A stretch of 27,715 nucleotides of DNA from Marinosulfonomonas sp. GTDB lineage: Bacteria; Pseudomonadota; Alphaproteobacteria; Rhodobacterales; Rhodobacteraceae. The first letter of the stretch is position 1, and the number at the start of each line of letters is the position of its first letter. The stretch is from positions 1 to 27,715 of the forward strand of contig JAFLKA010000357.1 in assembly GCA_022712735.1 (NCBI GenBank). Reading direction: 5' to 3'. Below are positions 20,912 to 27,715 of the stretch, piece by piece. The notes under the pieces were generated by a model. The model was not told the DNA's origin and searched no databases. It worked only from the letters and a program-made list of their open reading frames with translations. Made by a program: the position numbers and the translations under genes.

Positions 20912-23900
20912 ATGACGAACAGTTCTCTACAAGCACTTTTAAGTTCATACCGTGAAGCAGCGCGCACGGAGCGCGATAAGGGTACATATTTTGAGCGGCT
21001 CTCCGTTGCCTACCTGTCCAACGACCCCGTGCAGGTCGAATTGTATCAGGACGTTCAAACTTTCGCTGATTGGGCGGCAGAGCATGACTGGGATCGGCGC
21101 GATACCGGTATTGATCTTGTTGCTAAGCTTCGTGACGAAGAAGGTTACGCTGCGATCCAATGCAAGTTTTACGATGCCTCTTACCGCATCAGAAAAGAAG
21201 ACATTGACAGCTTTATATCGGCATCAGGCAAAGACCCCTTTAAACGGCGCGTGATCATCGACACCACAGAAAAATCGTGGAGCGAAAATGCCGAAACAAT
21301 GATCCGAGGGCAGGCCATCCCGACGATCCGCATCGGGCTCACCGACCTTCAGGAAAGCCCTATCCTTTGGGAAACCTTCGCCACAAAAGGCGAGGTTGTC
21401 CTGGCGGATAAGAAACGGCTTCGCCCTTTTCAGAAAGAAGCATTGAACGATGTGCGGGCAGGGCTTGCTGAGGCCGATCGTGGCAAGATGATCATGGCTT
21501 GCGGCACTGGCAAAACTTTCACCAGCCTAAAAATCGCAGAAGACCTAGCAGGGCAGGGCAAGCTTGTGCTCTACCTTGTGCCGTCTCTGGCGCTTATGTC
21601 CCAAACTGTCCGCGAGTGGACGGCAGACACAGATATACCCTTACGTTCCTTCGCAGTGTGTTCTGATGCGCAGGTTGGCAAACGTCGCCAAAGTGCAAAT
21701 GACATTGCTGAAATCGACATTCTCGACCTGGCCTTTCCCGCCTCGACTGATGCCGCCAAACTAGCCGAGAGCGCAAACAAGCCCGCGCCAGAAAAAATGA
21801 CCGTGGTATTTGCCACCTATCAATCCATTCAGGTGATCGCGACCGCCCAGAAAAATCACGATCTTGCAGGGTTCGACCTTATCATTTGCGATGAGGCACA
21901 CCGCACGACTGGGGCAACCCTCGCGGGCGATGATGAATCCAACTTTGTCAAAGTTCATTCCAATGACATGATCAAAGCAAAAAAGCGGCTCTACATGACC
22001 GCCACGCCACGCATTTTTGGCGATAATGTGAAAAGCAAGGCTGACGAAGTTGACGCCGTTCTCGCCTCGATGGACGATGAAGCGCTTTTTGGGAAAACGC
22101 TGTTTTATCGCGGCTTTTCCTGGGCGGTGCAGAACAACCTTCTTACTGACTACAAGGTGATTGTTTTGGCCATGGACGAAGGGCTTATCAGCTCTGGCGT
22201 GCAAAAGCGCCTTGCCGACAGTGCAAGCGAGCTCGTGCTTGATGACGCGACCAAGATCATCGGATGCTACAAGGCTTTGACCAAGACGGACATGAAGGAA
22301 GATGTAGCCGCAGACCCCCATCCGATGCTTCGAGCCATCGCTTTTTGCAAAGACATAAAGAGCTCAAAACTGATCCGCGATGAATTCTCAGCCGTGGTTG
22401 ATGAATTTCTTGGCGTTGATCTGCTTTTTGAAGATGAGGAAGACGACGACAAGCTGCGTTGCGAGATTGAACATGTGGACGGCACGTTCAATGCTAAAAG
22501 CAGGGGCGTGCTTTTAGACTGGCTGAAGGCCGATGCGGGCAAAGATACCTGCCGTATCCTGACCAATGCCCGTTGCTTATCCGAGGGCGTGGACGTGCCT
22601 GCCCTGGACGCAATCATGTTCATGCACCCACGCAAGAGCCAGATTGACGTTGTGCAATCGGTTGGGCGTGTCATGCGCCGCGCTGAAGGCAAAAAAATGG
22701 GTTACGTGATCCTGCCCGTGGGCGTGCCCGCCGGTGTAGAGCCAGAGGTTGCCTTGCGCGATAACGATAAATACCGCGTTGTCTGGCAAATTCTGAATGC
22801 CCTTCGCGCCCATGATGACCGCTTTGACGCGACCATCAACAAGGCGTCGCTTGGTCAGGACGTGAGCAGCCACATTGAAATCATCGGCATTACAGGCGCG
22901 CAGAGCGACGAGCTGAAGGCCGTGACCGCAGTTGTCGAAGACCTTCCCGTCAAAGCCGCCGCCGCCAAGTCGAACATCGGCACGCCTGGGCGCGATCCCG
23001 TTACTACCTCTGATACGCAGATGGAAATGTCCTTTTCGGTGGATGAATTTTCCCGCGCGATCATGGCCAAGATTGTCAAAAAATGCGGCACGCGCGATTA
23101 CTGGGAAGACTGGGCAACCAACATTGCCGAAATTGCCAAGAACCACATCACCCGCCTCAAGGGCATCTTGGAAGACCCTGACACGCCCGCGCGTAAAGCC
23201 TTTGATGCTTTTCTTGCAGAGCTCCGCGATGATCTGAATGACACCATTTCCGAGGACGACGCGGTTGAAATGCTGGCGCAGCACATCATCACGCGGCCCG
23301 TATTCGAGGTGCTTTTTGAAGGTCACCAGTTCACCAGTGAGAACCCCGTTTCGCGTGCCATGCAGCGTGTTCTGGACGAGCTGAACGAGGCCAATCTCGA
23401 CAAAGAATCCAAAGACCTCGAAAAATTCTATGCTAGTGTGCAGCTTCGTGCTGAAGGAATTTCCGACCCGTCCGCAAAACAGAATTTGGTCAAAGAACTA
23501 TATGAAAAATTCTTCAAGAAGGCTTTCCCTCGCACTACCGACAAGTTTGGGATCGTCTACACACCTGTCGAAGTTGTGGATTTCGTTATTCACTCGGTGA
23601 ATGCGGTTTTGCAGGAAGAATTCTGTCAGACGTTAGGCTCTGAAGGCGTCCATATTATTGACCCGTTTACTGGCACAGGCACCTTCATCACGCGGCTCTT
23701 GCAATCCGGCCTGATCGCACCAGAAGAGATGGAGCACAAATTTCGCAATGAAATCCACGCCAATGAAATTGTGCTGCTGGCCTATTACATCGCTGCGATC
23801 AACATTGAGGCCGTGTATCATGGGCTTCAGGGGGGCGACTATGTGCCGTTTGAGGGTATCTGCCTGACTGATACCTTCCAGATGTATGAAAGCGACGATC

Positions 23901-25825
23901 TGATCTCGCACTACATGCCAGACAACTCGGAGCGCCGCAAACGCCAGAAGGCGACGGATATTCGCGTCATCTTTGGCAACCCGCCTTATTCCAAGGGGCA
24001 GGATAGCGCCAACGATAGCAATGCCAATGTTGAGTACCCCAGCCTAGATGGCCGCATCCGCGATACGTATGCCGCACTGACGGCGGCGCAGAACAAAAAC
24101 GGGCTCTATAACAGCTATCTGCGAGCCTTCCGCTGGGCCAGCGACCGAATTGGTAACGATGGCGGCGTGGTGGCCTTTGTCACCAATGGTGGTTGGCTGG
24201 ATGGGAATACAGCAGCAGGTGTACGGAAGTCCTTCGCGAAAGAGTTCACTGATCTCTATGTTTTCAATCTTCGCGGTGATGCTTCATTGACTGGCGAGCG
24301 TCGCCGCCGAGAGAAGGGCAATATTTTTGGAGCGGGTACGCGAACTCCGATCACCATCTCGATCTTGGTGCGTAACCCGGATTCAGCGCATAGCGGACGC
24401 ATCCATTATCGCGACATTGGCGACTACCTCGACGAGAAAGAAAAGCTGGCGATTATTCGTGACTTCGGCTCGATCGACGGAATTTCCCAAGATGATGACT
24501 GGACTGTGATCGAGCCGGATGAACACGGTGACTGGATCAACAAGCGCGAAGGGTCTTTTGACCAATTCATCAAGATTGGTGACAAGAAGGACAAGACGGT
24601 GGAAACGCTGTTTGATACGTATTCGGCAGGGGTAAAAACCCAACGTGATACATGGTGCTTCAACCGCTCTCGGACGGGACTTGAATGCAATGTGTCGTCC
24701 CTGATCGGGACCTACAATCGCGAACTAGAGAAAGCTCGGGTAGCAGAGGAGGCTTCAGAGCCTGCACCGGTCTTGCTCACTGATCCGAAGCAAATCAACT
24801 GGAGCGCAAACCTTCATAACTCTTACAAAAAGGGAAAAGCACTTTCGATTGATGAGGGCGTGTTTGTTACTTCGATTTACCGACCATTCTGCAAAGAATG
24901 GCTGTTTTACGGTCGTCGTTTGAACGAGCGTGTTTATTTAATGCCGTCCCTATTTCCAGAGGATGGACGTGAGAATCTCGCAATCTGCGTTTCGGCCCCC
25001 GGCCATGCAGCGGGTTTCACGGTACTCATGACTGACAGTATTGTAGAGCTTTGCGTTGCGGCCATGAAAGGCGGCACGCAATGTTTTCCGCTCTACATCT
25101 ACGATGATGCCGACACTGGTTCGAAAGACCTATTTTCGGATGCAGCGCAAACGACACGCCGCTGCGGTATCACCACCGAAGGCCTCCGTCATTTCAGAGC
25201 GGCCTACCCCGGTGAGACAATCACCAAAGAGGACATCTTCTATTATACCTACGGTCTGCTGCATTCCAAGGAATATCGGAAACGCTATGCTGACAATCTG
25301 ACCAAGGAACTGCCCCGCATCCCTTGCGTGAAGAAGGCCAAAGACTTTCGCGCCTTCGCACAAGCTGGCCGCGATCTTGCAGATATGCATGTGAACTATG
25401 AGAGCATTGAGCCTTACCCCGTCACCTTCAAGCAAGGCGACCGACGCACTTGGGTTTATGACGATGCCGAGGCGTTCTTCCACGTAACCAGGATGAAGTT
25501 CGCGGGTACGCGTCCCAACCTTGACAAAACGACGGTGGTCTACAACGCCAATATCACGATGCAGGATATTCCGTTGGAGGCTTACGACTATGTCGTGAAT
25601 GGCAAGTCAGCATTGCAATGGGTGATCGAACGGCAGGCCGTGCTGAAGAACAGCTACAACCCCAAAACCAGGAAGGGCAGCGACATCGTTAACGATGCCA
25701 ATTGCTATGCCATAGAGACCAAGGGCAACCCAGCATACCCGCTTGAGCTTTTCCAAAGGGTGATCACTGTCAGCCTGGAAACGATGAAAATCGTGCGTGG
25801 ACTACCCAAATTGGATATTGATTGA
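20912..25825 (+). CDS. Type ISP-like single-chain restriction-modification enzyme
   Basis: A 1637-residue fusion that carries all activities of a restriction system, like LlaBIII and LlaGI. Order: an Mrr-like nuclease with GIDLV (Asp68) and AIQCK (Gln83, Lys85); a superfamily 2 translocase with Walker A MACGTGKT (about 198-205), DEAH (about 325), MTATPR (about 362) and motif VI SVGRVMRRAEG (about 580); a helical coupler; an N6-adenine methyltransferase with DPFTGTGTF (about 918) and NPPY (about 1021); then a target-recognition region. It would methylate one strand of an asymmetric site, translocate and cut unmodified DNA. No separate subunit genes are needed. The ribosome binding site is poor (GGACAGG, 12 bases away). 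It heads a three-gene run. Confidence 0.9.
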   Translation: MTNSSLQALLSSYREAARTERDKGTYFERLSVAYLSNDPVQVELYQDVQTFADWAAEHDWDRRDTGIDLVAKLRDEEGYAAIQCKFYDASYRIRKEDIDSFISASGKDPFKRRVIIDTTEKSWSENAETMIRGQAIPTIRIGLTDLQESPILWETFATKGEVVLADKKRLRPFQKEALNDVRAGLAEADRGKMIMACGTGKTFTSLKIAEDLAGQGKLVLYLVPSLALMSQTVREWTADTDIPLRSFAVCSDAQVGKRRQSANDIAEIDILDLAFPASTDAAKLAESANKPAPEKMTVVFATYQSIQVIATAQKNHDLAGFDLIICDEAHRTTGATLAGDDESNFVKVHSNDMIKAKKRLYMTATPRIFGDNVKSKADEVDAVLASMDDEALFGKTLFYRGFSWAVQNNLLTDYKVIVLAMDEGLISSGVQKRLADSASELVLDDATKIIGCYKALTKTDMKEDVAADPHPMLRAIAFCKDIKSSKLIRDEFSAVVDEFLGVDLLFEDEEDDDKLRCEIEHVDGTFNAKSRGVLLDWLKADAGKDTCRILTNARCLSEGVDVPALDAIMFMHPRKSQIDVVQSVGRVMRRAEGKKMGYVILPVGVPAGVEPEVALRDNDKYRVVWQILNALRAHDDRFDATINKASLGQDVSSHIEIIGITGAQSDELKAVTAVVEDLPVKAAAAKSNIGTPGRDPVTTSDTQMEMSFSVDEFSRAIMAKIVKKCGTRDYWEDWATNIAEIAKNHITRLKGILEDPDTPARKAFDAFLAELRDDLNDTISEDDAVEMLAQHIITRPVFEVLFEGHQFTSENPVSRAMQRVLDELNEANLDKESKDLEKFYASVQLRAEGISDPSAKQNLVKELYEKFFKKAFPRTTDKFGIVYTPVEVVDFVIHSVNAVLQEEFCQTLGSEGVHIIDPFTGTGTFITRLLQSGLIAPEEMEHKFRNEIHANEIVLLAYYIAAINIEAVYHGLQGGDYVPFEGICLTDTFQMYESDDLISHYMPDNSERRKRQKATDIRVIFGNPPYSKGQDSANDSNANVEYPSLDGRIRDTYAALTAAQNKNGLYNSYLRAFRWASDRIGNDGGVVAFVTNGGWLDGNTAAGVRKSFAKEFTDLYVFNLRGDASLTGERRRREKGNIFGAGTRTPITISILVRNPDSAHSGRIHYRDIGDYLDEKEKLAIIRDFGSIDGISQDDDWTVIEPDEHGDWINKREGSFDQFIKIGDKKDKTVETLFDTYSAGVKTQRDTWCFNRSRTGLECNVSSLIGTYNRELEKARVAEEASEPAPVLLTDPKQINWSANLHNSYKKGKALSIDEGVFVTSIYRPFCKEWLFYGRRLNERVYLMPSLFPEDGRENLAICVSAPGHAAGFTVLMTDSIVELCVAAMKGGTQCFPLYIYDDADTGSKDLFSDAAQTTRRCGITTEGLRHFRAAYPGETITKEDIFYYTYGLLHSKEYRKRYADNLTKELPRIPCVKKAKDFRAFAQAGRDLADMHVNYESIEPYPVTFKQGDRRTWVYDDAEAFFHVTRMKFAGTRPNLDKTTVVYNANITMQDIPLEAYDYVVNGKSALQWVIERQAVLKNSYNPKTRKGSDIVNDANCYAIETKGNPAYPLELFQRVITVSLETMKIVRGLPKLDID

Positions 25826-25843
25826 ACAAAAAAGGATTTTTGA

Positions 25844-26803
25844 ATGGCATTACCTTCGAATTACAGATGGATTGTGGTTGGCAATTTGGCGATTAGAAAT
25901 CGTGCCAACGCGCCACATTACGCGCCGGACTTTGTGATCGGCGACTTAGTTGCAGCGGTTACCGACCGGATTGCTCGAGAGGATGTCCATCGCGAATATT
26001 CCAAGAGTTCTCGCCTTATGTGGTGTGCCGATTTGGTTGATGAGGATGATTACTATCGACTGATTTTGCAAGTGGGTGACAAGAATGTAACGGGCGTCTC
26101 GTTTCTGCATTTTGAAACCAAAGAGACCCGTGACATTGAGAAGGAAGAGGAGGAAGGCGGTCATTATGCCGCTCACATCCTGATCAAAAAGATGGCCGAC
26201 CAGTTCGGGCGGCATCTGATCTTGATCGAAAAGGTTCCTGGTATCTACCTATCGTCGGTCAAAGATCATCTGGCCTGGGTTTGTAAGAGCGCGCTTTACG
26301 AGAAAGAAGTGCAGGACGACGATGGAGCCCCCAAACGTTTCCGGCCTGTCTTTGAGATTGATGGGCATCAGTCCAAGACAATTCGCGAGGCGTTGAGAAC
26401 GGGCACTCTTCAGGACATTGAGTTCATTGGTCACGAAGAAAATCATGAAGACGGCTTGGATGAAGATCCGATTGTGGAAGAAATCGTCCATGAGGCGAGG
26501 TGGGAGGTGAAGAAGCGTATCACTGAAGACCAAGCTCAAACAATTTTCGGTCGCATCGGCGGGTTTCTAGGAGGATTCCGAGGCGGTGCTGATGACACAC
26601 AAATTTTTGTGAGGATCAAGGCTGCCAACGGGCAGATTAAGCGAACCGAGGTGCATCACAACGGGGACGAAATCCTCGAGCAGGCATTTGTGCAGAATGA
26701 AATAGTCAACGAATTTGACCCACCTTTAACGCAGCGCTATGAAGCTTTCCGGCAGGACATGATTCAGAAGATGATCGAAGTTGCCAACAATGTAGGGGGT
26801 TGA
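25844..26803 (+). CDS. Unrecognised soluble protein behind the R-M enzyme (319 aa)
   Basis: I do not recognise this protein. It has no signal peptide or membrane segment. Visible points: an N-terminal strand YRWIVVGNLAI, the core DYYRLILQVGDKNVTGVSFLHFET, the very acidic stretch KEEEEGGHYAAHILI (a His embedded in a strand), the repeated-Gly segment FGRIGGFLGGFRGGADD, and a strand/charged region IFVRIKAANGQIKRTEV. AAAGGA lies ahead of the ATG, 18 bases after the R-M stop, and the next gene follows after one base. It is therefore likely co-expressed with a small membrane protein and perhaps with the R-M enzyme, which suggests phage defence. The size pairing recalls Kiwa (about 320 aa plus a four-helix protein), but gene order is reversed and no motif supports it. 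Confidence 0.7.
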   Translation: MALPSNYRWIVVGNLAIRNRANAPHYAPDFVIGDLVAAVTDRIAREDVHREYSKSSRLMWCADLVDEDDYYRLILQVGDKNVTGVSFLHFETKETRDIEKEEEEGGHYAAHILIKKMADQFGRHLILIEKVPGIYLSSVKDHLAWVCKSALYEKEVQDDDGAPKRFRPVFEIDGHQSKTIREALRTGTLQDIEFIGHEENHEDGLDEDPIVEEIVHEARWEVKKRITEDQAQTIFGRIGGFLGGFRGGADDTQIFVRIKAANGQIKRTEVHHNGDEILEQAFVQNEIVNEFDPPLTQRYEAFRQDMIQKMIEVANNVGG

Positions 26804-26804
26804 G

Positions 26805-27380
26805 ATGGCTCTTCAAAAACACACCAAGGTTCTCACCGTATTCTCGTTTCTACGGCTCCGCAGCGCGGATATTTTCTGGTATCAGTGGATTTACCCAACG
26901 TTTGGTTTTGTCTTGGCCTATGGCGGATCATGGTTGATTGATGATGGTATTTTTTCATTTGATGGCGCTAAGCTGATCAGTGATATTAACACGTTGATGG
27001 GAATTCTTATTGGCTTCTATATTGCGGCGCTAGCCGCAGTTTCGAGCTTCACAAATGAAAATCTAGATAAGATTATGAAAGGCCGTGCGCCTACGTTGAC
27101 TAGTCGACGTAAGGGGGCTGATATCGAAGAGAAGCTTACTAGACGCCGTTTTCTTGCAGTGCTCTTTGGATATTGCGCATCTTTGTCGATATTTCTCTAT
27201 ATTTTTGGTGTTATCGCGATTCACGTCGATTTTGTGCAACCGGATGAGCCTTGGCTTGTGAAAGCCGTTGAGCTTGCCCAAGAAGGGGCTTGGATATTCT
27301 ATATGTGGGTACTTTCCAGCCTGCTGGTGGTCACACTTCTTAGTTTGCACTACCTAGTCGAACGAATGCACCGTGCATAA
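26805..27380 (+). CDS. Unrecognised four-helix membrane protein (191 aa)
   Basis: A polytopic protein with four predicted membrane helices at about 28-46, 62-81, 116-140 and 162-184, and a basic cytoplasmic loop (KGRAPTLTSRRKGADIEEKLTRRR, about 92-115) between the second and third. I know no specific family. The ATG comes one base after the stop of the 319-aa gene with GGGGG upstream, so the two are translationally coupled and probably work together, for instance a sensor with a membrane effector. Such pairing of a soluble and a small membrane protein is common in abortive-infection systems; the function here is inference. Confidence 0.72.
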   Translation: MALQKHTKVLTVFSFLRLRSADIFWYQWIYPTFGFVLAYGGSWLIDDGIFSFDGAKLISDINTLMGILIGFYIAALAAVSSFTNENLDKIMKGRAPTLTSRRKGADIEEKLTRRRFLAVLFGYCASLSIFLYIFGVIAIHVDFVQPDEPWLVKAVELAQEGAWIFYMWVLSSLLVVTLLSLHYLVERMHRA

Positions 27381-27655
27381 ATCAAGACTTTTGAACGCTT
27401 GAAAACATGCCGTGATAACAAAGAATTGGACCGTGCAAAATTTGCGTGCATCTGGCTTGCCGCACCGTTCGTTCACTTACCTTATAGGCCCAGCTGGCCC
27501 GAACGTGTGATTCCGGCCAACTCGAGGAACATGTGGAGAACAAAGTTGCGTAATTCATGATATTTGCACCATGTCTAGGAAGCCTGTAAAAGAAGCCTCT
27601 CCAAGTGGTGCATATATCAGGTGCGTATATGAAGTCATTCATGTAAGCTTGGATC
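27381..27655. other. Intergenic region before the resolvase
   Basis: No credible gene is seen. GTGCATATAT (27608-27617) and GTGCGTATAT (27621-27630) are 10-base direct copies with one difference, offset by 13 bases, about 25 bases before the resolvase start. They could be part of a recombinase binding (res) site or operator. No terminator with a T-run follows the membrane protein gene. Confidence 0.35.
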
Positions 27656-27715
27656 ATGCTTATTGGTTACGCCAGAGTGTCCAGTCAAGGACAATCCCTT
27701 GATCGTCAGATCGGT
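27656..27715 (+). CDS. Serine recombinase (resolvase/invertase family), 5' fragment
   Basis: The first 20 codons of a serine recombinase are visible before the window ends. The start MLIGYARVSS and following GQSLDRQ match the conserved N-terminus of resolvases and DNA invertases, where the Ser after YARV is the nucleophile. Such enzymes resolve plasmid or transposon cointegrates or invert segments. The gene continues past 27715, so its subtype cannot be told. It marks the right edge of the cargo. Confidence 0.88.
   Translation, partial: MLIGYARVSSQGQSLDRQIG

Noticed and set aside
22577..23326. 249-aa ORF antisense to the type ISP gene
   Set aside because: The sense strand carries an uninterrupted, motif-rich reading frame; the antisense frame is a composition shadow.
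27382..27657. 91-aa minus-strand ORF before the resolvase
   Set aside because: It overlaps the resolvase start, has no ribosome binding site of note and an unusual residue mix; judged non-coding.
1..27715. tRNA, rRNA and insertion-sequence genes
   Set aside because: No cloverleaf, rRNA-like stretch or transposase was seen on reading; a covariance-model search was not possible.

Overview
The window reads as the conjugation region of an alphaproteobacterial element, most likely a plasmid of the Rhodobacterales/Roseobacter type. This is inferred from a complete VirB/VirD4-type IV secretion set with recognisable Agrobacterium-like VirC1, VirC2, VirD1 and VirD2 proteins, moderate GC, and tightly overlapped genes. 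No replication gene, rRNA or tRNA was seen, so plasmid versus integrative element cannot be decided here.

Layout. 57-1789 (minus): a small basic protein, then virC2 and virC1 (ParA-type ATPase plus ribbon-helix-helix protein). 1790-2424: a 635-base control region between divergent virC and virD. It holds a striking array of about 35 seven-base units (mostly TGTNNNN, 1796-2069), a structured segment with direct and inverted repeats (2161-2266), and a nested inverted repeat with a nic-like sequence (2311-2408) just before virD1. I read it as the probable oriT/relaxosome region. 2425-7688 (plus): virD1-virD2-virD4, all overlapping. 7710-7743: a bidirectional terminator. 19392-7744 (minus): one long operon in the order orf140-virB1-virB2-virB3-virB4-lipoprotein-(VirB5/transglycosylase hybrid)-virB5-virB8-virB9-virB10-virB11-DUF4177 protein-secreted protein-virB6, with genes overlapping or separated by a few bases. 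19476-19796 (plus): a small secreted protein divergent from the virB operon.

20142-27715: cargo, comprising a higBA toxin-antitoxin pair, a single-chain type ISP-like restriction-modification enzyme (1637 aa), two unrecognised genes immediately behind it (319 aa soluble, 191 aa four-helix membrane protein), and the first 20 codons of a serine resolvase cut by the window end.

How it fits together. VirD1/VirD2 would process oriT, VirC1/VirC2 would gather the relaxosome (possibly on the heptad array), VirD4 would couple it to the VirB channel, and the TA and R-M modules would stabilise or protect the element. The same bipartite motif (ACAATGTTATAAT, 12 bases, TTATAAT) lies before virD1 and before the virB operon, suggesting one regulator for both. 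The most unusual items are the heptad array, the shared operator, and a lytic transglycosylase domain nested inside a VirB5-like protein.
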